A stretch of 64,000 bases of DNA from Methanobacteriota archaeon (lineage in GTDB: Archaea; Halobacteriota; Methanomicrobia; Methanomicrobiales; Methanocorpusculaceae), in NCBI GenBank assembly GCA_023396065.1, contig JAEWXF010000023.1, forward strand, positions 1-64,000, given 5' to 3'. Shown here piece after piece: positions 45,528-54,576 of the stretch. The translations under genes and the position numbers were made by a program. Numbering within the stretch: the first letter of the stretch is position 1; each line of letters opens with the position of its first letter. The notes below the pieces were generated by a model. That model had not been told where the DNA came from. It ran no database searches and worked only from the letters and a program-made list of their open reading frames with translations.

Positions 45528-46991
45528 TCACCTATATTCCGGTTTGTCTTCAGCCACACTCATCTTTGCTGCGTGTGTCTGCAACTCCCGTTCTTCGTGC
45601 TGTTTGTCGTAGACGAGAGAGGTGATGTTTCCAATGGTGTTGGCGGTGTCGCAGAAGGTCTGCCAGTTGATTTCGCCATCCTCCATGAGGATATTTTCTG
45701 CGGTACCGTTCTGGAAGAGATAGACGCCGACATTTTCTTTGCTGATGAATGCATCCTCGCGTTTAAGGTAGAGGCTGTTGATGATCTCTTTTTTGTCTTT
45801 GAGGTCGTGTGCTAGGATGAGGTTCTGGAGGTGTTCGATGATGTAGGGGCTGTGTGTGGTGATAGCTACCCGGATACCGTTGTTGACGAGTATAGCAAGG
45901 AACTCAGCAAACGCTGCCTGCTGATTGGGGTGAAGGTTTTGTTCGGGTTCGTCGATGACGATGAGGTCTCTTGGTTGAGCTTTGTACTGGAGGTAGAGCG
46001 AGAGGCCGATTAGACTTTTCACACCGGAGGAAGCAGCTTGGACATCCATTACTCTCTCATTTACGGTGATCTGAATTTTTCTGGGGAGAGATGGTTCTGA
46101 TTTTGAGAGTGTGATTTTGTCTTGAGTTATGATATTCAGGAGCTCAGTGAGTTCTAAGAGTTTTGCAACGTTTGGTCTCTGGGAGGCATGTTCTTTTCTC
46201 TGCTGGAGGCTGCCGAAAAGTAACGAACTGTGGATCAGCCCCATATATTGGGCTAGAGAGTAGGGGAGAAGATTTTGTTCATTCTCCTGCTTTATTGGAG
46301 GTACTGATTGTGGTCCTGCAGAGATGTTCGGTGGTTGCTGAATCTGGGTGAGAAGAAGGGCAAATCCCGCACGTTCGCTGGGAAAGAGATAGAGGTTGGG
46401 ACAATAGATTTTATGTAATGTCCCTATTACTAACTGGAGAAGGATGTGGATGACGGCTGATTTTGGCAGGGTGAGTTTTTTTCCGGGTTCGATATAGATG
46501 TACAACCGCGGATCGCCGAGTTCTTTGGTAACCTGAAGTACTGATCCGGATTGGGATTTTTCTATGTTTGAGTTGAGTATTCCCGCGGATATCTCGGTAA
46601 TGTTCTGTGATGAGAGCGTATATGAAAGCTGTATTTTTCTTGTAGAAATTGTATAGCCAAGAATATTTGAGAGGTATTGGGGAGTGAGTCTCCCTAAATC
46701 ATTATAATAGGTTCTGATGTTTTTTTCAGAGAACTCGATCAGATTTATCCCCGCTTGTCCACTTGTGGTCAGGTCTGCGTAGAGTTTTTCTATCTCCTCG
46801 AATTTCCCTAACTCCGGGTGATTCAGATACCGGTTCATAAACGCATTTAATCCATAGTCACTCAGCATTGTTGTCGTCGTAACAATTGCCTGCGTTTTTC
46901 CCTGTCGGTTGTCGCCGATAAATACCGTGAGCGGCTTGAGATCGAACTCGGCATGGGTGAGGGGGCCGAGGTTCTCTATGGAGATTTTCAT
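45528..46991 (-). CDS. AAA/ABC-type ATPase of a putative two-gene defence module
   Basis: 487 aa. Walker A FIGDNRQGKTQ (25-34), a signature-like SSGVKSLIGL near 316, Walker B LIVIDEPEQNLHP near 343-355 and the switch ITTHSPYII near 373 define an SMC/ABC-like ATPase of the AAA_15/AAA_21 type used in many anti-phage systems (OLD, PARIS AriA, Septu PtuA). Helical inserts lie between (about 90-310). No nuclease or TOPRIM domain is fused, so the small downstream protein is the candidate effector. AT-richer than the nif region. The gene is divergent from the DUF2971 gene. Confidence 0.8.
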   Translation of the reverse strand: MKISIENLGPLTHAEFDLKPLTVFIGDNRQGKTQAIVTTTTMLSDYGLNAFMNRYLNHPELGKFEEIEKLYADLTTSGQAGINLIEFSEKNIRTYYNDLGRLTPQYLSNILGYTISTRKIQLSYTLSSQNITEISAGILNSNIEKSQSGSVLQVTKELGDPRLYIYIEPGKKLTLPKSAVIHILLQLVIGTLHKIYCPNLYLFPSERAGFALLLTQIQQPPNISAGPQSVPPIKQENEQNLLPYSLAQYMGLIHSSLLFGSLQQRKEHASQRPNVAKLLELTELLNIITQDKITLSKSEPSLPRKIQITVNERVMDVQAASSGVKSLIGLSLYLQYKAQPRDLIVIDEPEQNLHPNQQAAFAEFLAILVNNGIRVAITTHSPYIIEHLQNLILAHDLKDKKEIINSLYLKREDAFISKENVGVYLFQNGTAENILMEDGEINWQTFCDTANTIGNITSLVYDKQHEERELQTHAAKMSVAEDKPEYR

Positions 46992-47106
46992 GGTTTGAGT
47001 ACTCTTTTTGTTTCGGGAGTGATTAATGGTTTTGGCGAAATCATTTTTTCTCTGAGTTCTACGATAGTATAATTACTAATTGGAGCGGTATTGATAGTTT
47101 ATAGCA

Positions 47107-48009
47107 ATGCCAGTCCAGAGACACAGCCATACTTTCGATGAATATTTCTCTCTTCGTTTTGGTTCCAACGAAGATCGGAGGAGGATAGATACTGCAGAGA
47201 GACTGAAAAAAAAGTGTTTAGAGGAGATTGGATACTTGTATATCTATAAAGATGAAAGGTATGTGAAAGAAACTTTGATCCCCGAACTCCAACCTGGAAC
47301 TCTCATGAAACTTCGGTTATCTGATCCAAAGCGTTTCAATGATCCTTCTGACTCCGTATTTCCCGATGAATATTTTTTGAGCTATCTCCGAAATGACGAC
47401 CAATTACGTCCCCTCATAGATGATCCTGATCCGATAATCAGAACGCGGATTGCTGATCTGTGCGCTGAAAGAAGAAACGCACTTATGGCGACTCTAGGAA
47501 TCCGATGTTTTTCCGAAGATCCTTTCCTTCCAAGATTGTGGCATTGTTATGCTGACAGGAATAAGGGTGTTTGCCTCGAATATTCAATAGATATGTTTTC
47601 AGGAATGGTGAGAAATGGCTATGCATTTGCATATATTTTCCCTGTTCGATACAGTGACAATCCAGAGGATCGTCTAATTGAAGAACTGCGTCTCCCAGGG
47701 ACAGAATGCCTCACAGAGCATCAAAAAAATCGACAGATGGCTTGTTCTGTTCTTACGAAAGCACAATGCTGGAGTCATGAGAGAGAATGGAGATGGGTAA
47801 TGTGTCTTCCTCATGATTCGGAAGAGGAGATTTTCAGAAATCAGGAGATATGTGATGGCTACAGGAATAAAATCTTTCCACTGAGTCCATCACGGATTTA
47901 TATCGGGAAGGAAATGAACATAGATTTGGAAAATCAGTTGCGAAGTGCAGCGTATCACAGAAATATTCCGGTGCAGAAAGTGCAGCAATCCGATCTTAGA
48001 ATTGGCTGA
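47107..48009 (+). CDS. DUF2971 family protein
   Basis: 300 aa. LRLSDPKRFNDPSDS (about 79-93), LGIRCFSEDP (about 137), LWHCYADRNKGVCLEYS (split: LWHCYADRN, GVCLEYS) and CWSHEREWRWVM near the C-terminus are the DUF2971 landmarks. The family has no established reaction but recurs in bacterial and archaeal defence islands. It stands between the ATPase module and the restriction genes, and whether it acts alone is unknown. Its N-terminal 60 residues are charged and not conserved in my reading. Confidence 0.75.
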   Translation: MPVQRHSHTFDEYFSLRFGSNEDRRRIDTAERLKKKCLEEIGYLYIYKDERYVKETLIPELQPGTLMKLRLSDPKRFNDPSDSVFPDEYFLSYLRNDDQLRPLIDDPDPIIRTRIADLCAERRNALMATLGIRCFSEDPFLPRLWHCYADRNKGVCLEYSIDMFSGMVRNGYAFAYIFPVRYSDNPEDRLIEELRLPGTECLTEHQKNRQMACSVLTKAQCWSHEREWRWVMCLPHDSEEEIFRNQEICDGYRNKIFPLSPSRIYIGKEMNIDLENQLRSAAYHRNIPVQKVQQSDLRIG

Positions 48010-48121
48010 ATCCTCATGATGATGATTTTATATTTTTCTGAAAAGATAATGGGCGGTATAGTTCATCTTACAATCTTTAACCACCTCCCTAAATACTCTC
48101 TATACAAAGGAGTGCACCACA

Positions 48122-48457
48122 ATGCCCAACATCCCCCCAAAAATCCCATCCTCCCTTCCTTCGCCCGCATCCGAGAACCTCCACCGTCTTGCAGCCCTCT
48201 TCCCCTCAATCGTCAAAGACGATCAGGTGGACTTCACCACTCTCAAAGAGGAACTCGGCATCTTCGAAGGGGTCGATGAGGAACACTACGAACTGACGTG
48301 GGCCGGAAAACAGCAGGTAAAACACATCGCCGCAGAACAGGTTGCCGGACGGACGCTGAAGTACATCTCCGAAGACAGTAAAAATGCGGAGACAACGGAG
48401 GGAGAAATATGTATCTCTGCGGGACGTTTTACGCGGGCGTATGGAGAACTGGGGTGA
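48122..48457 (+). pseudogene. N-terminal fragment of a type III DNA methyltransferase
   Basis: 111 aa. LHRLAALFPSIVKDD, DFTTLKEELG, YELTWAGKQQ and RTLKYISEDSKNAETTE parallel the N-terminus of the intact Mod at 54507 (LRQLFPEICCED, YNFTWNGKGR, GTLRPCPEESKDWDTTEN). The sequence then diverges before the IEGDNLEVL block and stops. So it is the remains of a second, different type III system. The 145 bases after it (to 48604) hold only short frames. Confidence 0.75.
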
Positions 48458-48600
48458 TGTGGAGGTGCTGCTGGATGCATAATGATGCGGGTTTGGAGGT
48501 TGCGGGAAATGGTGTTTGTGACTGATGATGGTACGGATATTGTGGGGAAACGGGAGATCATCTGCAGGTACCTTGCAGGGGTGGCGGAGGTGAGGGGATT

Positions 48601-48628
48601 CTAAAGTGGTCGAATTCGACCACTTTAG
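48601..48628. terminator. Perfect 28-bp palindrome at the end of res
   Basis: Symmetric about 48614/48615, arms CTAAAGTGGTCGAA and its complement; it includes the res stop codon. A bidirectional terminator is likely because the mod fragment on the plus strand and res on the minus strand converge here. Confidence 0.5.
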
Positions 48629-51573
48629 ATATTTTCCATAAAATCTTCGAAGCTGCTTATCGGTTCGAAGGTAATTCCTGTGTTCAGTGCTTCGAAATGC
48701 TTCCTGCCACAGGTGATTTTTCCGGATTCCGATGGCCTGAGTTGTGATGTCTCAAGGCTTGCTTTCGTTTCCAGTACGAAGTACAGTTTCTCAACACCGT
48801 TCTTTTCGATGAGTACTGCCCAGTCAGGGTTGTAGGATCCTAGCGGTGTGGGGATTCTGAACTCACCCGGAAGTTTTGCGTAGAGCTTTATGTCAGCGTT
48901 TTGTTCAAACTTTTCTGCAAATCCGCATTCATTTTGGCTGTCGCAGAGGACATAGTCGTAGGGTGATTTTTTACTTTCCACAATGTTGTCTTTGAGGTAA
49001 CCAGTAAGTACCTGATCCGGAAAGATCAGTTCCATGGTGTAGTAATCTTCGCTGCCAAGGTGCGTGTATTTGATTCCGTCTATTAGGAGCTGCCGCATTT
49101 CAGATTGGATGATTTTACCGACTTCTTCCATGTATTTTTGCGGATTTCTCAGGAATTTATCCAGTGTACCACTCTGGATAAGAAGGGTTGTGAGTGTTTT
49201 GCGGGTCAGGCCGGTTCTGTTCTGGAGGTACATGATGAGATCCGGGAGAGGGCCTGCAGCAGTTTCGAGGGAGTCGGTTTGACGGACGTTTTCTCTTGCG
49301 TCAACGCCCCCTTCGGTAATGTTGAGTTCTGCTTTGGTGTAGACGAGTTTTGGTCTGTTGATAATGAGAGCCTGCATGTGGGTTGTGCAGTTTTGTATGA
49401 GTTTGTCACTGTCAAACTCAACGGCATAGGTGGTTTTGTATTTGATTTTATCCCAGAGTGTTGTGAAGTCCTCACTGAGAAGTACCTGTTTGTTGCGTTT
49501 GATGAGTTTTTTGGCGTCGGCAGAGCGGATATTGAGACTGCCTGCGGCTTTTTTGCAGATTGCAGTAATGGAATCCTTGAGAGGAGTGAACTCTTCCGGT
49601 ACCTGAAGGGAGTCCTCTTTCAGTGCCTGTTTGAGTGCGTCCTGAATGTTCCCCTTTTGATCAATGTAGCCGGTTTCAAGGAATTTTTGGTAGAGTTCTG
49701 CAGATTTTTCTGCGCCCAGGGGAACAGTTTCAGTTCCGGTCTGTGTCTGGATGTTGGCGAAGCTGTGTGTTTCGAGTATGCCAAAACGAATGCCGCCATC
49801 CTTTTCGTATTCTGTCTGAAGTTTTGCGGCAAACTCTTCGTAGCTTTCATTTGCCATGACGGTCAGCGTGTTGATTCCGCGATCATGCTGGCGTTCTCCG
49901 GTCTGGTCGACACAGAGACGGAGGCCACGCCCGATTTCCTGACGTTTTTTAATTTCACTGGCGGTTTCATTCAGAGTGCATATCTGAAAGACGTTGGGGT
50001 TGTCCCATCCTTCTTTGAGAGCGGAGTGGGAGAAGATGAAGCGTATGGGACAGTCAAAGGAGAGGAGTTTTTCTTTGTCTTTCATGATGAGGTTGTATGC
50101 ATCGTTGTCCGCGTCGGATTCTCCTTTGGTGTCTTTGGCTTTTTTCTGTTTGTCACGGGAGAAGTAGCCGTCGTGGACTGCATCGGCGGGAGTTTCTGCG
50201 TGTTGGAGATGTTTGTATTTTTCCTGTGAGATGAGTTTTTGGTATTCCCGTTCGAAGATTTGGGCATACAGGCCGGTTCCTTTTTTGTCGTCATCTCCGT
50301 AGTAGTTTGCAACTTTGTCGAGGAAGAAGAGGCTGAGTACTTTGATTCCTTTGGGGTTGAGGCGGAGTTCTTTGTCGAGGTGTTCCTGAATTGTTCTGCT
50401 GATCTGATGTTCTTTGATGATGAGCGGGTCGATTCCTCCAGAGATTTCTCCTTTGCGAAGAGTTCCGGGGTCACGGGAGAGGGTGATGTATTCATTTCCC
50501 GGTTCGCAGGAGATGTTGTTGATAAGGTAGTTGTCGTAGATGTTCCGGCCTTTGGATTTTTCGTAGAGATCGTCACCGGCTTTGACGGATACTATTTTTC
50601 GTTTGATGCTGCCGTTTTCGAGGATGTCCATTTCGAGTTTTGCGATGATGCTGCCGTTTTTGTTTTGGGCTGATTGGAGGCAGAGGTAGGGAGTGTTGTG
50701 GTTGTCTTTGGTCGCGAAGCCTGCAACTTCTATCTGTTTTACGAGGCCCAGGTCGTAGCTGTCGACGGCGTCAAGTTTGTAGAGGAGGTTGTGTTTTTCG
50801 ACGTGGGTTGCGGAGTAACGGAGGATACAGAGGGGATTGAGGGAGCGAATTGCCTCTTTTGCTTTGGGGGTGGTGTCTACGCTCTGGGGTTCGTCGATGA
50901 TGAGGATGGGGTTGGTTTCTGCGATGAGGTCGATAGGCCGCATGCCGTTGAGTTTGTCGTTTGGGCGGTGGATGATGTTGGTTTTGGTTTCTTTTGCGGG
51001 GTCGATGAAGCTTTTGCGGAATGCGTCGATGTTGATGATCATGATCTTGACGGTATCAGCGGTTGCGAAGTCCCGGACCTGTTCAAGTTTCTGGCTGTCG
51101 TAGATGAAGTAGTCGTAGGTGAGGTTGCGGTATTGTGCGCTGAAGTGGTCTTTTGTTATTTCAAGTGATTTTGCGACTCCTTCTTTGATGGCGATGTTGG
51201 GGACGACGATGATGAATTTGGCAAAGCCGTAGGTTTTGTTGAGTTCGAGGATGGTTTTGGTGTAGACGTAGGTTTTGCCAGTTCCGGTTTCCATTTCTAT
51301 GTCGAAGTCATAGTTTCCGTCAAGCTGCTGGATTCGCTGGGGAAGTCCGTTTTCGAGCTGGATCTGCCGGAGGTTCTGGGTTATTTCGTCGTCTGTGATG
51401 CTGAGTCTGTTTCCGATACCGATGCCGTTCGGGCTTTCACCGAGTCCTATCTGGCCGTTGTAGGCGGAGATGGTAAAATAGGAGTAGGCTGTTGGCTGAC
51501 CGTTGAAGAGTCTGACGCTTGAGGATACTGCGGCGTCCTGGTAGGGGAGGTTTGCGTCGAATCTGAGTTTCAT
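48625..51573 (-). CDS. res: Type III restriction-modification system, Res (helicase-nuclease) subunit
   Basis: 982 aa. The N-terminal helicase has METGTGKTYV (94-103), IIDEPQSVD near 225, SATH and a C-terminal helicase motif with GRGLRLCVDQ near 553. The last 100 residues show YNPDWAVLI...LETKAS, the PD-(D/E)XK nuclease of type III Res. It uses ATP to move along DNA and cuts when two unmodified sites meet. Its ATG overlaps the stop of the 355-aa-frame gene (ATGA). Confidence 0.93.
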   Translation of the reverse strand: MKLRFDANLPYQDAAVSSSVRLFNGQPTAYSYFTISAYNGQIGLGESPNGIGIGNRLSITDDEITQNLRQIQLENGLPQRIQQLDGNYDFDIEMETGTGKTYVYTKTILELNKTYGFAKFIIVVPNIAIKEGVAKSLEITKDHFSAQYRNLTYDYFIYDSQKLEQVRDFATADTVKIMIINIDAFRKSFIDPAKETKTNIIHRPNDKLNGMRPIDLIAETNPILIIDEPQSVDTTPKAKEAIRSLNPLCILRYSATHVEKHNLLYKLDAVDSYDLGLVKQIEVAGFATKDNHNTPYLCLQSAQNKNGSIIAKLEMDILENGSIKRKIVSVKAGDDLYEKSKGRNIYDNYLINNISCEPGNEYITLSRDPGTLRKGEISGGIDPLIIKEHQISRTIQEHLDKELRLNPKGIKVLSLFFLDKVANYYGDDDKKGTGLYAQIFEREYQKLISQEKYKHLQHAETPADAVHDGYFSRDKQKKAKDTKGESDADNDAYNLIMKDKEKLLSFDCPIRFIFSHSALKEGWDNPNVFQICTLNETASEIKKRQEIGRGLRLCVDQTGERQHDRGINTLTVMANESYEEFAAKLQTEYEKDGGIRFGILETHSFANIQTQTGTETVPLGAEKSAELYQKFLETGYIDQKGNIQDALKQALKEDSLQVPEEFTPLKDSITAICKKAAGSLNIRSADAKKLIKRNKQVLLSEDFTTLWDKIKYKTTYAVEFDSDKLIQNCTTHMQALIINRPKLVYTKAELNITEGGVDARENVRQTDSLETAAGPLPDLIMYLQNRTGLTRKTLTTLLIQSGTLDKFLRNPQKYMEEVGKIIQSEMRQLLIDGIKYTHLGSEDYYTMELIFPDQVLTGYLKDNIVESKKSPYDYVLCDSQNECGFAEKFEQNADIKLYAKLPGEFRIPTPLGSYNPDWAVLIEKNGVEKLYFVLETKASLETSQLRPSESGKITCGRKHFEALNTGITFEPISSFEDFMENI

Positions 51574-52517
51574 GTGGGGTTCACCGCTTTTTTGAGGGCT
51601 GTGATTTTTGCCTGTTGTTCTTCGCTGCTGTAGTCATGGAGAAGTACGGCGGTGAGGTAGGTCCGATAGGTGATGTCATACCATTCCAACAGGGTGGTCT
51701 TAGGCATGTTCTGGATTGCGGGGATGGCTTTGATACCTTCGGTGTTGTTGTGGCGGATGTCGAGGGTGTTGAAGAGGAAACCAAGGTCGGATGCGAGAGT
51801 TTTCCCTTCTTTTGTTTGCCCAAGTTCAAGCCGTCTGGGTTCGAAGTCTTTGGCAAGGACATGAAGGATTTTCTGTTTTTCAGCGAGGTTTTCGCGGTTG
51901 GTGATGTGATTATATTCAAGGATGGCGAGTTTGACGTCAGATTTTTCTACGATATCAACAGCTTCGGTGACTTCGGGGTTTTCAGGAACAAGGATAAAGA
52001 CTCCCTGTTCTTTTTGTACAGGTTTTAGGTTGAGTTGGGATAAGAGGAGCGAGAGGTTGTCTTTCAATGCCTGATAAAGGGAAGTTCCAATTGAAATTGA
52101 CTGATGTTTCTGTGACTGATATTTATATGGCTGATATTTATGTAACTGGTGTTTATATGATGGTTCCTTATCTTCAAATAGTTCTATCATGTTAAGCAGA
52201 TATTCCAGATAGAGGGTGGTTTGTAATTCATTTGGAATTTTATTTTTAATATCTGCGACTCCCATGTCTTGTTTTAGTTCCTCTGGGGTGAGATAGGACC
52301 CTCTTCCGTTCCATTTAAGAAAGAATCTAGAAACATATCTTTCTAATGGAATTTTCTTGTTAGTTGTATGGGTGTTGTGAACCTGAATTAATGCATATAT
52401 TTCAAACAGGTCCGCGAGTTTGTGTACCTCTTTTGTGACGTCCATCTCCCCTGATACATAATCATAGATGGATTTTTTTTCAGTAACTCCTGTTTTCCCT
52501 TTCTGACCCGGCAGCAT
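51570..52517 (-). CDS. Unknown third gene of the type III restriction locus
   Basis: About 315 aa from ATG 52517, preceded by AGGAG. It sits between mod and res, 13 bases after mod and overlapping res, so it belongs to the operon. No family recognised. Helical segments (KEVHKLADLFEIYAL; YLEYLLNMIELF) surround a five-residue tandem repeat of the form (Y/H/Q)-K-(H/Y)-Q-x at about residues 120-139. The rest is alpha/beta (VKLAILEYNHIT; LAKDFEPRRLEL). Most type III systems have only mod and res, so a regulator or additional subunit is possible. Confidence 0.75.
   Translation of the reverse strand: MLPGQKGKTGVTEKKSIYDYVSGEMDVTKEVHKLADLFEIYALIQVHNTHTTNKKIPLERYVSRFFLKWNGRGSYLTPEELKQDMGVADIKNKIPNELQTTLYLEYLLNMIELFEDKEPSYKHQLHKYQPYKYQSQKHQSISIGTSLYQALKDNLSLLLSQLNLKPVQKEQGVFILVPENPEVTEAVDIVEKSDVKLAILEYNHITNRENLAEKQKILHVLAKDFEPRRLELGQTKEGKTLASDLGFLFNTLDIRHNNTEGIKAIPAIQNMPKTTLLEWYDITYRTYLTAVLLHDYSSEEQQAKITALKKAVNPT
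52099..52158 (-). repeat. Four in-frame 15-bp tandem repeats in the third restriction gene
   Basis: Units at 52099, 52114, 52129 and 52144, consensus GACTGATATTTATAT on the plus strand with two to five changes each. They encode pentapeptides. Being a multiple of three, changes in copy number would keep the frame. Confidence 0.7.
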
Positions 52518-52530
52518 TTTCTTTTCTCCT

Positions 52531-54507
52531 TCAGATCGTCCTGAATGCGTCTTCTGCAAGACCCGCCGCTTTGAGAATCTCCCTTGCATTGAGTTTGTCA
52601 CTGTCAGAAGCAAAGCCGTTGTCTTTGAAGATGACACGCCAAGAGTCGATGTTTTCCTCAGGTTTGTGGTTTACCATCTCCCGAACAACGTCGGCAGTTA
52701 TCTGATCGTCGAGGCATATCTGGAGAAGACCGTAGCCGATGGAGTAAATGTTCTTTCCGGCAATGGTTCTATTTTCTATCTTTTCGGTCAGGGAGAGGCC
52801 TTCTTTGATCATGAGTTCATAGACGAGGTCGAGTTCTGAGCGGTTCGGGTCGAGGTTGTCCACGTAGTCGGTGAGGGTTTTGTTGAGGTTGTTCGTGTCG
52901 GGCTGCCATGCGAGAATATTGGAGGTGTCGAGTTTGAAGACTTTGAAGCCAATGTCCAGACTGTCGGGGTTCGGAGATGTGCCGGAGCCGTCAAGGGTGG
53001 TCTGGCCTCCGGATTTCTCGTGGAGTTCAGCTTTGATCTTTTCTCCGGCACGGCGGATACGTTCTTTGCCGATTTCGCAGATGGTTTTGTATCCTGCTTT
53101 GTATGCTTCGGAGTCTTCTTTGCAGGGTTCCGGAAGCTGAACCATGATGAATCTGCGGTGTCCTCCGTCTTCTGCATTGAGCTGCATGACGGCGTGGGCG
53201 GTAGTGGATGAACCGGAGAAGAAGTCGAGGATGATTGCATCTTTACCCGTTCCAATTGATATGAGCATTTTAATTAACTCAGGGGACTTCGGGAAACTCA
53301 TAACATTACTCCCAAATAGTTCTTTTATCGACTTTTTCCCATAGTCATTGTTGATGGTGTTATCTGTCCAAAGAGATTTGACTAGTGTTGTTGCAATGCC
53401 CCCGTCTTCACCAAGAAGGTAGTCCTTCCTGAAAATACGCCATTCATCACCAGAACGTTCTGCAATAATCAACTCATTTTCAGACTCAACCTTGGATTTC
53501 ATCCATGTCCAACAGGTTTTTGTTCCATCTGGGGCATCAGGCCACACCTCTTCACAATAAGTTACATCCTGAATGGTTGAAACCCGCTGTGTAGTTGGAT
53601 TGACATATAACGGGAAATACAAGTTAGGACGAGTCTGTGGATTGAATGCCTGATTTCGATTACGCAAACCAATTGGACGATATCTGCCACGAGAATCTTC
53701 TTTGTTATACTCATCCAACATTTTGTTTTTCTTTTCTACGCCAAACAAAGCATTTGGATGCATACCGTCTTTGGCGTATACCAACACTGATTCATGAGTT
53801 TTGGCCACAAATAAGTCAAGATTTCGTCCACGAGGATTTAATTGTACTGCAAACTGTACTACAAAACTCATTTCCCCAAAAATCTCATCACAGATTTTTC
53901 GCAGATTTTCTGATTCATGATCATCAATACTGATGAAAATAACCCCATCATCCCGTAAAAGATTCCTCGCCAACCGCAGACGTGGATACATCATATTCAG
54001 CCAGTCGGTATGATAGCGACCATTACTTTCCGCATTCGCTGAATATGCCTTTCCTTCCTCATCAATCTGCCCGGTCATCCTCAGATAGTTCCGCAGATTG
54101 TCCGAGTAATCATCCGGATACACAAAATCATTCCCCGTATTATACGGAGGATCGATGTAGATCATCTTCACTTTGCCGTGATAGCTCTTCTGCAGAAGCT
54201 TCAATACCTCCAGATTGTCACCTTCGATGTAGAGGTTTTCCGTCGTGTCCCAGTCTTTGCTCTCCTCCGGACAGGGCCGCAGTGTTCCCCTTGTTGGCTG
54301 CTGAGAAAGGCGGAGTGCTCTTCCTTTCCCGTTCCAGGTAAAGTTGTAGCGTTCCTTTTCGTCCTCCACATACTCGCCGAGAAGCTGGCGGAGTTTCTCG
54401 AAGTCGATGTGATCCTCGCAGCAGATCTCCGGGAAGAGCTGGCGGAGAGCGACGATGTTTTCTTCGGCGATGTCAGGAGTATATCCGGTAAGTTTTGTAT
54501 CGGTCAT
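52531..54507 (-). CDS. mod: Type III restriction-modification system, Mod (adenine methyltransferase)
   Basis: 658 aa. IDPPYNTGNDFVY at 118-130 is the catalytic DPPY motif, and DFFSGSSTTAHAV near 424 is the S-adenosylmethionine motif; this beta-class order is that of type III Mod. Target recognition should lie between them (about 190-400). N-terminal and EGDNLEVLKLL blocks are complete. ATG 54507 has GAGGA upstream. Modifies adenine and gives the specificity to Res. Confidence 0.93.
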   Translation of the reverse strand: MTDTKLTGYTPDIAEENIVALRQLFPEICCEDHIDFEKLRQLLGEYVEDEKERYNFTWNGKGRALRLSQQPTRGTLRPCPEESKDWDTTENLYIEGDNLEVLKLLQKSYHGKVKMIYIDPPYNTGNDFVYPDDYSDNLRNYLRMTGQIDEEGKAYSANAESNGRYHTDWLNMMYPRLRLARNLLRDDGVIFISIDDHESENLRKICDEIFGEMSFVVQFAVQLNPRGRNLDLFVAKTHESVLVYAKDGMHPNALFGVEKKNKMLDEYNKEDSRGRYRPIGLRNRNQAFNPQTRPNLYFPLYVNPTTQRVSTIQDVTYCEEVWPDAPDGTKTCWTWMKSKVESENELIIAERSGDEWRIFRKDYLLGEDGGIATTLVKSLWTDNTINNDYGKKSIKELFGSNVMSFPKSPELIKMLISIGTGKDAIILDFFSGSSTTAHAVMQLNAEDGGHRRFIMVQLPEPCKEDSEAYKAGYKTICEIGKERIRRAGEKIKAELHEKSGGQTTLDGSGTSPNPDSLDIGFKVFKLDTSNILAWQPDTNNLNKTLTDYVDNLDPNRSELDLVYELMIKEGLSLTEKIENRTIAGKNIYSIGYGLLQICLDDQITADVVREMVNHKPEENIDSWRVIFKDNGFASDSDKLNAREILKAAGLAEDAFRTI

Positions 54508-54576
54508 GAGTTTTTTCCTCGGAGGTAACAGTAAGATGGATGATGTTTTTTCTGTTCGCAGAGGTTATATGGGTTG

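Noticed and set aside
44962..46991. PARIS (AriA-AriB) or Septu system
   Set aside because: The ATPase type would fit, but the partner lacks the TOPRIM/DUF4435 features of AriB and the HNH motif of PtuB.
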